64,000 nt of DNA from assembly GCA_963682055.1 (NCBI GenBank), contig OY821751.1, forward strand, positions 5,890,001 to 5,954,000. The letters are read 5' to 3'. A program made the translations under genes and the position numbers. The notes beneath the pieces are model-generated. The model saw only the letters and a program-made list of their open reading frames with translations. It ran no database searches and was not told the DNA's origin. This document shows, one piece after another, positions 56,385 through 64,000 of this stretch (position 1 is the stretch's first letter; each line of letters starts with the position of its first letter). The stretch comes from Primula veris (taxonomy: Eukaryota > Streptophyta > Magnoliopsida > Ericales > Primulaceae).

Positions 56385-56900
56385 TCAATGAAAACGAAAA
56401 TTAAAAAGCCCTTTTGCTTTCAGATTTATGATGTTCCTCAATCGATCCGACAAATCACTTTTACATTCGTACTCTTTAAACCCTTCTTTACTACCAGAAT
56501 TGGCGAGAAGATCAGCAACTTGATTTGATTTTCTCATCACATGATTCACCCGGTAATCTTTATTTTTCAACTTAAAATTAATTTCATGTATAGTAGATCT
56601 TATATGCGAAAGAACATCTGCTTCTCTGTTAAGTATATTAGCTAAATACATTGAATCAGTCTCTAATATAATTTTATCCAAATAATAAAGTTGTAGACTT
56701 AAAAGTGTAGATTTAGCCTCCGATTCAATAGCCGAATTGATGATTATAGAAGCTTGAAATCTTGATATGAAATCCCCTTTTCAATCTTTTAAAATTCCCC
56801 CAACTCCACTCGAATTAATACTAGGTTTATAACACCCATCAATGTTAATTTTAACATATCCAGAGGAAAGATTTAGCCATTTCACCATAGTCACTTTTTT
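56385..56900 (-). pseudogene. LINE RNase H-like domain (RVT_3), broken
   Basis: From about 56900 leftward the minus strand reads VKWLNLSSGYVKINIDG then, after a TGA, ISRFQASIINSAIESEAKST, DKIILETDSMYLANIL and HVMRKSNQVADLLAN. The order of Asp, Glu and Asp sites fits the RNase H-like domain at the C-terminus of plant LINE proteins. One nonsense codon lies near 56780. Poly(T) downstream marks the element's 3' end. Confidence 0.8.
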
Positions 56901-56914
56901 AGCTAATAATAAAA

Positions 56915-58490
56915 AATGGAGTTCTTTTAAAGCTCATTTGTGTAGTCCAATAATTACACATTTAGCATTTGCATATAACATAATTATTTTTTCTGCGGCT
57001 AATAAAAATTCTATTAAGTGTGTTAAAAAGGTTCTAAACATGTATAATGGTGATTCAGGCCAAGAAACAAACTTTTATAAGAGTTTTGTTTATATTTCAA
57101 AAGAGGTTACACAAAACAATAAATATGATATCAGTAATTTTTTAAATATAAAGTGCAAAAAAACCTCCTTTCACTTATTTGAGGTGAAATATTTATTCTG
57201 GGAGGAGAAAGTGCATTATGTATTATCAGCTTATTTTAAAAGTTAGAAAAAAGTTAGTTGGATGGAAAGTACGGTTCTTAAATATGGGAGGAAAACTTAC
57301 TCTAATCAAGCATGTACTCAACTCCATACACATTTATACACTAGCAGCCATGAACCCTCATTTGCAAGTTATTAGAAATATTGAAAAGATTTTGGCTAAT
57401 TTTTTATAGGGAGAAAAATATGGTAAAAATAAGCACCATTGGGCTAGCTGAAAAAAGATCTGTCGCACAGCAGAAGAAAAATGTTTGGGTGTAAGAAGCT
57501 TTAGAGACATAGCAGATACTTTTAATTTAAAATTATGGTGAAAATTTAGTACTACAACTTCCTTGTGGGTAAATTTATTAAGGCAAAGTACTATAAAAGT
57601 GTTCACCTCATTGCTACTAAGGTCAAAAAAGGTAATAGTATTTGGGGTACAATGCAAAAGGTACGAGATATTGCTGAAGAGAATATGCACTAGTTAATAA
57701 ATAAATGGTCTATTTCACTAAAATTTGACAATTGGCTTGGTTCTGGTTCTATCAAAAAAGAAAGATTAGATAAAGACTTATGTTTGGATGATTTAATGAC
57801 TAATGGTAAATGGGATAATATGAATCTGATAGAAATTATTCCACTCATCTACATTATTTATTTGAAAAAGAACTAGAAGTGAATGTACATGGGAAACATA
57901 AGATAATTTGGAAGGTAGAAGACCTAGGCAAGTTCACTTTTAAGTCAACTTGAAATATTATAAGAGAGAAAAAAGAAATAAGTTGGTTTAATAAGTTTAA
58001 ATATGAAAGAATATTAACATTGAAGATTACATGTCTTATTTGGAAACTGTTTAAACATGCCATACCATTAAACTCTGCAATAAGAAAATTTGATATTCAA
58101 TTAGCATCAAGTTGTGAATGTTGCAGTGCGCATCAAGAAGAAAGAGAACACATTTTTAGCAAAGGTAAAATAGCAAAAGAAATCTTGGCCTTTTTTTTGA
58201 TAAGATGATGAGTATTATTAATAATAATATATCTTTTACTTGTAGGTTTTATCTTGGTGGTCCATTGCACATAAAAAAAAAAATGGTTGTACAACCAAAA
58301 TAATTAAAGTGATTTCTTCATTAACAGTGTGAATGATTTGGAAATCTAGATGTAGAAGTAAGTTCGATAATAAAGAAATGAAGTCAAGGGGATATTTGTC
58401 ATCAGGTTATCGATGTTTTATATATAATCTCAAAAGTGACAAAATATTTTCTAATTTATGAAATATTTATAATATTTCAAATAAAGAAGC
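56915..58490 (+). pseudogene. LINE reverse transcriptase and zinc-finger segment, inverted and decayed
   Basis: The plus strand encodes, through several frameshifts and stops, SSFKAHLCSPIITHLAFAYN (where an active RT has FADD, so the catalytic Asp pair is lost), VRKKLVGWKVRFLNMGGKLT and INSIHIYTLAAMNPHLQ-like text. These are followed by the zf-RVT-like stretch CLIWKLFKHAIPLNSAIRKF with Cys pairs (CECCSAHQEE). It then runs into WKSRCRSKFDN, which normally lies just before RNase H. Clearly non-functional. Confidence 0.8.
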
Positions 58491-58518
58491 TGCTCAAAAA
58501 CCAGCATTTCCCCAAGTT

Positions 58519-60980
58519 ATATATGCATATGAGGTATCAACTATCAAGTGTAAATTCATTAACTGATGTCGAGGCCATGGTAATAATGTGCATGTGAAAC
58601 TCTTATTTAAGAGTTTTGTGTGCAGAAAAAGAAAGGATATTCATTATAAACCTTATATATACAAACAACAATGCAAAAGAAATCTTAAATAAGAGATAAA
58701 AACCTTAACGTTTCTTCATGATTTTTTTTAATGTGTAATGTTGTGAGAATTACTGGGTTAGAACTCACAACTACTAAATTCGGATGTTGTGACATTATTA
58801 ATGCTCAAAGTGTATACTAATATAACATTGATTGAATTGATATCATTAGATTTTACAAGGGAAATTGCAAAGCCCGAGTCATAGGTGAATAAGAAAGAAA
58901 GGAAAAATCAGTCATGTTTATTAATTCAAGAACAAAAACACCAGCTTATAGTGTCACATGACCTTCGTAGAAGCCAGGATTCCTCGACCTAGTGCCTGTA
59001 TATCCCCGTTTTTGTCGAGTTCTTACGATATTTACTCATACAGATTAAGCAGTTATGGATGGGATTGAATCGAACATGAGTATTTTCCATACATATATTA
59101 CAGATACCTAGCTACTAAATCCATCCATGTTTATTTATTTATTTATAGAATTGCTATATTTAGAAATAAACAGGTAATTCTGCTATTGTTTTTTTTTTTT
59201 TTTTTTTTGCGTACTCTTAGTTTTGTTGTTGATGATAATGTTGGAATTCTTATTATATTTTGGTTTGAATGCAAATTGTATTTGTAACTTACAAAATTTA
59301 ATATTCACAATGATGGTATTGATAACTTGTAAGTTATTACGGTTTTTGTATAAAATTAAATGTATATCTATCTATTTTTCAAGAATGAAAAAATATAGAA
59401 TATGTCATATACACAAACACACACCCACACATGCATACATATATAAAGAGAGAGAATCACACCACCAACCGTTCAATCGTGCCTCGATACCGCTTCCGTC
59501 GATTCACATGTGAAAGGCGTTATAGCTTTTGAATATAGTGTCTCATTAGCCAGAAGCAGAAAGGTGGCAGAGCAAATAGTGCTTAAGTTTTACTGTTTAA
59601 CAGTCAACTCGTATATGGATTTTTTAGTTCTTCTTTCGATATCATTTACAATATCTCGTGTTACGATTTGTTTTTTATATTAATACATTTGTTGAAAGTA
59701 TTTTCTGTTTTTTCTCTATTTCTTTTATGCAGAAATTATTGTGATTCGAAACGGCGTACCCAACAGTGTTAAACACTATTTTTATTTTTGAATACGTTAA
59801 TCTTAATAATTTTGGTGTATGGATTTACAAAAAATTATCTATTTCTCTGTAATCGTTCTTAGTAAAATTATTTTCTCTTAATATTTGGTTTCGAAAATTT
59901 GATGTTTACAGCTGAAATGGTTTCAGATTGTTATATCATGTTTTTTATTTTGATGCATAGATTTTTGATAAATTATTTGGAAAATCATTTTCTGATAAAA
60001 TTTTAGTTTTAAGAAATTGGGGTTTCCGGTTGAATTGCCAAAAGCGTTTTATGTCTTGTTCTACCTGTTTTGGGGTTTATGTGGTTATCCTGATTTCGAT
60101 TTTTTTAAACCGTTACGTATGAGTATAAATTTAATATATGTGGTTTGATGCGTATGTGTAATTTTGTATTTTGTTTACAAGCTTAGATATATTTTGTATT
60201 AAATATATGTATGTAGTTGTATGTAAATACACGTACGTAATTCAATTGGATGTAACTGGCTTGTTCGGTTGGCTGCAAGTTTGATACTGTATAAACTTAT
60301 GTTGAGTGCTTATATGCAGTACCTATAGTAATAGGGTTTGTTTTTGTATAGCCTATTTTAATTATCTCCATGAAATATTTCTAATGAAATTGTCATGTAG
60401 CTTTTGTTGGTTTGTCTACAATAGTGTATTCATAATTATTGCATATACACTTTAGAGGTTGTATGGTTGTATAAGACAAATAAGTGTAATGGTATTAAAT
60501 AACAAGTTTACATGTTAGTGACATTATCCTAAAGATACTATGCGTTGAGTATGAATGGTTGCGAATGGTTGTCCAATTCATTGTTGGATCGTTTCATGTA
60601 TTTAGTAATAAGTTTATGACTATCTCATGTTTAATTTGTGAAATCGTTACTATAAGTGGCCAAGTGTTGGTTAAGATTGAATTTTTTAATTTTGCTTTAA
60701 ATTACTTTCTTGTGTGACATTTTAATGAATTGCAACTGTTGCATGTACCTGTTATTTCTTTTTACATGTAAATACTTTGTCCAGGGGAGTTAATGGTAGA
60801 ATATCTTGTTACATTATACTGGTCTCTAAACCTTTCTTATTGCCTGACTTGTTTAATTGTTTGATGTTTAAACATTTATTTACACATGTTAATAGTTACA
60901 AGTAAGTGATGGGGTCTTTAAAGTTGTTATTGACTTGGTTACGTTATGTTTTAGCTTGAGTAACTGATGGGGTTTACGAC
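58519..60980. other. Intergenic DNA
   Basis: AT-rich. A possible 3' gene remnant on the minus strand (about 58965-59030, reading RSRNPGFYEGHVTL before a stop, with AATAAA-like sequence near 58920) was too short to assign. A poly(T) run lies at 59190-59209. Nothing else is supported. Confidence 0.3.
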
Positions 60981-61354
60981 TGTAACATCCCATATTTTTA
61001 TAAATAGTTTTATTTATGATTTAATTTATCCAAAAATGTTTTATTCAAATTTTACCAAAAGCCGGTCACTCGACTAATTTTTAGCCAAAAACTGAAACTC
61101 TTCCGAAAAACTTTATTTTTAAAACCTGTTACTAATTTTATAAATAGAAAGGACCCAATAGTTTTGTTTCTAAAAATTGGTTATTTTTGAGCAGTAAAAT
61201 AATAAATTTGATTAAAAGTTAACTTTTAGAACTTTAGGGACCAAATAATTCGCTTACACAAACTTTCTCAAAACAGTTTTTACATCTTCAAATCAGCCCA
61301 CTTTTTCAAAACAGTAACCTAAATCAAGAGAGAAAAGAGAGAAAAAGAGAGAAA

Positions 61355-61437
61355 ATGGAGATTCCAAATCCTAGGAAGAAGAAGAAGAAACCACCGTTAG
61401 CGGGTTCATACTGGAAGCATCTCCTCTACGCGCTAAG
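61355..61437 (+). CDS. Possible short exon (MEIPNPRKKKKK...)
   Basis: ATG after a GA-rich leader opens 27 codons plus two bases up to a AAG|GTAACG donor-like site. It encodes a Lys-rich start and GSYWKHLLYALR. It sits in the suspected LTR, so it may be chance; no continuing exon was found. Confidence 0.2.
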
Positions 61438-61771
61438 GTAACGGGGGTTATCCATTGCGACTAGACGAGGGTGTATGTTAGGATTAGGTTTTACGTTTAT
61501 TATAAATTGGGGATTTTTGCCTTTTATATTAATTATGTTCTTATATTGTTAATTGGGGTTTAGTTGTTATATTTTAATTCTATTATTTGAAGAGATAATT
61601 AATGTTAAGCGTATTCAACTTTCAGCTCATTTCGATTTACTATACTCAACTATCAATTTTTTGATTTAGTATACTGTACTAATTTTCCGTCCAAATTGAA
61701 GGGCAAAATGGTCTTTTTACCTACTAAAAAAAAAAAAAAAACTAAATTAACTAAAACAAAGAAAACAGCAA

Positions 61772-61837
61772 CCCATGGGACTCGAACCCAGACCTCCCAG
61801 TCAAAGTGGACAGCTTTTAACCACTTGGCCACCAATA
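61772..61837 (-). other. tRNA-like sequence in left arm
   Basis: Minus strand: A-box GGCCAAGTGGTTAAAAGC, anticodon-arm-like CCACTTTGACTGG, B-box GGGTTCGAGTCCC. The anticodon loop would read CTTTGAC (UUG). The acceptor ends do not pair, so it is tRNA-derived rather than a functional tRNA. Confidence 0.65.
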
Positions 61838-62759
61838 CTTTTATTATAGTAACAGCGTTATATATATATATACTCTATCTGTGTATAGATGTGTATATAT
61901 ACACTTTGGGACTGATTTCGTAAATTTTAGAAAATTCAAATTTTATTTTTGTTTCATTTTGGTCCTTACATTTTCAAAAAAATAGTTTAAAATTACAACA
62001 AAATAAAAAAAAACACAAAAAAATTATAAAAATCATAAAAAATATAAAAAATAACAAAAATAACAAAAAATTATAAAAAAATTAAAAAATTAAAAATATA
62101 AAAAATCACAAAAAATCACAAAAAATATAAAAAATCACAAAAAATCACAAAAAATAAAAAAAAACACAAAAAAATTATAAAAATCATAAAAAAATATAAA
62201 AGATCACAAAAAATCACAAAAAATATAAAAAATCACAAAAATTTTTTTGTGATTTTTTATATTTTTTATATTTTTTGTGATTTTTTGTGATTTTTTATAT
62301 TTTTTTATGATTTTTATAATTTTTTTGTGATTTTTTGTGATTTTTTATATTTTTTGTGATTTTTTATATTTTTTGTGATTTTTTGTGATTTTTTATATTT
62401 TTTTATGATTTTTATAATTTTTGTGTGTTTTTTTTGTGTTTTTTGTGATTTTTTATATTTTTTGTGATTTTTTGTGATTTTTTATATTTTTAATTTTTTA
62501 ATTTTTTTATAATTTTTTTTATAATTTTTTGTTATTTTTGTTATTTTTTATATTTTTTTATGATTATTATAATTTTTTCGTGTTTTTTTTTATTTTGTTG
62601 TAATTTTAAACTATTTTTTTGAAAATGTAAGGACCAAAATGAAACAAAAATAAAATTTGAATTTTCTAAAATTTACGAAATCAGTCCCAAAGTGTATATA
62701 TACACATCTATACACAGATAGAGTATATATATATATAACGCTTTTACTACAATAAAAGT

Positions 62760-62822
62760 ATTGGTGGCCAAGTGGTTAAAAGCGTTCCACTTTGACTGGG
62801 AGGTCTGGGTTCGAGTCCCATG
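62760..62822 (+). other. tRNA-like sequence in right arm
   Basis: Inverted copy of the left-arm sequence. Here the anticodon stem TTCCA/TGGGA pairs fully (with one G-U) around CTTTGAC, and the T arm TGGG-TTCGAGT-CCCA is intact, but the acceptor stem is missing. Confidence 0.65.
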
Positions 62823-63408
62823 CGCTGCTGTTTTCTTTGTTTTAGTTAATTTAGTTTTTTTTTTTTTTTTTTTAGTAGGTAAAAAGACCATTTTGCCCTT
62901 CAATTTGGACGGAAAACGTTAGCTGACGTCACTATTTAACGGTTAATTTAGACGGAATATACTAAATCGAAAGTTTTCATTTAGTACAGTATACTAAATC
63001 AAAAAATTGATAGTTGAGTATAGTAAATCGAAATGAGCTGAAAGTTGAATACGCTTAACATTAATTATCTCTTATTTGAATTGTAGAAGTTGAGGCTTTT
63101 GACATATTAATTTCGAATTAATGAGATTATGGATGAGTTTGCGTGTTTTATGAGTTGATTGTGTGATATTATAGTTGTTGATGAAATTGGATGAATTTAT
63201 GTTGAATAAAGATGAATTGTAGTTTATACATACAAGGTGTTTGTTAAAATGCCTGAATGAGATTTATGTTGATAGACTTGTTTGACTAGTTATGAATCTA
63301 GCACCTATGATTATGAGTATTGTTGAATTACGTTAAAGTAACGTATGAGAATGTGATAATTGAATGGTTTTATATTATTGGCCGAGACCTTGTGATTTAG
63401 CTGTAGTG

Positions 63409-63775
63409 GCAATGGTCCATCTCTCTCCCTAATTTCGGGGACATAAGACGGCCGATGGGATAGGGAATGACTCGTCTTACGGACTGGGGCGAGTGGCGTG
63501 AGAGGTCCCAGTGTGCACTATATTTATTTTATTGTTAGCAATGGTCTATGTCTCTCCCTAATTTCGGGGACATAAGACGGCCGAAGGGATAGGGAATGAC
63601 TCGTCTTACGGACTGGGACGAGTGGTGTGAGAGGTCCAAGTGCGCACTATAAATCTATTTTTATGTTAGCAATGGTCTATGTCTCTCCCTAATTCCGGAG
63701 ACATAAGACGGCCGAAGGGATAGGGAATGACCTACCTTACGGACTGGGGTAGGTGGCGTGATAGGTCCATGTATG
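63409..63775 (+). repeat. Tandem repeat of about 130 bp, three copies
   Basis: Units start GCAATGGTCTATGTCTCTCC at about 63409, 63538 and 63669 and contain GGGGACATAAGACGGCCGA and CTTACGGACTGGGGCGAGTG. In the third copy both arms of a GACTCGTC...GACGAGTG-type pair have changed together (ACCTACCTTACGG...GGGTAGGT), so base pairing is kept. Confidence 0.9.
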
Positions 63776-64000
63776 CTATTGATGTGTGTTGAGGTTATTT
63801 AATTTATCTCGTTGTAGGATGTTATTATATTTCTTTTTATATGTTGATTATCGTAGTTGTTGTTTGTGGGTTCTTGCATTTATGGGATGAGTGACGGTAT
63901 TTTGTGGTGCCGTCCCGTCTATGTATGTGCGTGGGACTCACCGTTACAATTTTGTCTTTCAGGTACAATTTAGATTGAGACGTTCGGATAAGAGCATTAG

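Larger units (their letters stand above)
56068..58518 (-). mobile_element. LINE insertion with inverted 5' segment and 17-bp target duplications
   Basis: CAGCATTTCCCCAAGTT flanks the insertion at 56068-56084 and 58502-58518. Next to the left copy is a poly(T) run, the tail of a minus-strand element. The adjacent 3' portion codes, on the minus strand, for the LINE RNase H domain. From about 56915 the sequence switches to the plus strand with reverse transcriptase then zinc-finger region. The LINE order RT, zf-RVT, RNase H is kept but its 5' part is inverted, as produced by twin priming. 5' truncated. Confidence 0.85.
61592..63071. mobile_element. Mutator-like foldback element with 9-bp target duplication
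   Basis: Arms begin GAGATAATTAATGTTAAGCG and end with its exact inverse. TTATTTGAA lies on both sides (61583-61591 and 63072-63080), the 9-bp duplication typical of Mutator-like elements. The middle is A-rich on the left and T-rich on the right (CACAAAAAATATAAAA repeats and their inverse). Each arm contains a tRNA-like segment. There is no transposase. Arms are unequal because the central repeats differ in length. Confidence 0.88.
60981..64000 (+). repeat. Possible large LTR fragment, interrupted by a foldback element
   Basis: TGTAACATCCCATATTTTT at 60981 resembles the start of long plant gypsy LTRs. The sequence at 63880-63960 (GTGGGACTCACCGTTACA) is also common in such LTRs. The foldback at 61592-63071 is nested within it, and the window ends before the LTR does. 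No partner LTR is available, so the call is tentative. Confidence 0.4.

Noticed and set aside
61653..61835. Working tRNA genes in the foldback arms
   Set aside because: A and B boxes are present but the acceptor stems do not pair, so they are tRNA-derived relics.
1..64000. CRISPR arrays, operons or bacterial signals
   Set aside because: The short repeat arrays lack spacer-repeat organisation, and all genes are intron-containing plant genes or plant transposons.

Overview
This window is nuclear DNA of a flowering plant, most likely a eudicot. The evidence is small, intron-rich housekeeping genes of plant type, a Casparian-strip membrane protein carrying the seed-plant CASP signature, AT-rich introns and intergenic DNA, and a dense load of plant transposons. 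I cannot name the species from sequence alone. Introns were assigned by eye from GT/AG sites, reading phase and family knowledge.

Host genes. (1) Exon 1 of a plastid-targeted protein gene (2946-3230, minus); a Copia retrotransposon sits in the intron that follows it. (2) A complete six-exon VPS55-family endosomal membrane protein gene (4891-10358, minus), whose first intron holds about ten degenerate copies of exon 2. (3) A complete six-exon cyclophilin of the PPIL1/CYP18-2 type (31187-37462, minus), whose first introns also contain repeated pieces of exons 1 and 2. (4) A complete three-exon CASP gene (44955-46372, plus).

Mobile DNA. The left edge holds a Copia gag remnant and its LTR (1-2648); a solo LTR of the same family with a perfect 5-bp target duplication lies at 48608-50021. 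A 16.4-kb Ty3/gypsy element of the Tat lineage occupies 14441-30888. Its gag-pro-pol is on the minus strand with dual RNase H, while its 9.3-kb 3' part carries a series of plus-strand (antisense) genes: five small coiled-coil proteins, four of them behind their own TATA boxes with a plausible fifth, plus a spliced gene resembling the 'putative gypsy type transposon' family, followed by a tandem array of an 86-bp dimer. This antisense gene cluster is the most unusual system in the window. Other elements are a hAT-type MITE (11143-11327), a Harbinger-type MITE whose empty site is also present in the window, a CACTA MITE (43724-43916), a 3.9-kb foldback element with two inverted OTU-protease genes (37528-41458), a LINE insertion with the inverted 5' segment expected of twin priming (56085-58501), a Mutator-like foldback with tRNA-like sequence in both arms (61592-63071), and fragments of a large LTR at the right edge.

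The remaining sequence is AT-rich intergenic DNA with minisatellites (52.2-52.7 kb) and one microRNA-like hairpin (54056-54132). The host genes appear to be independent and share no pathway: endosomal sorting, spliceosome-associated prolyl isomerisation, Casparian strip formation and an unknown plastid function.
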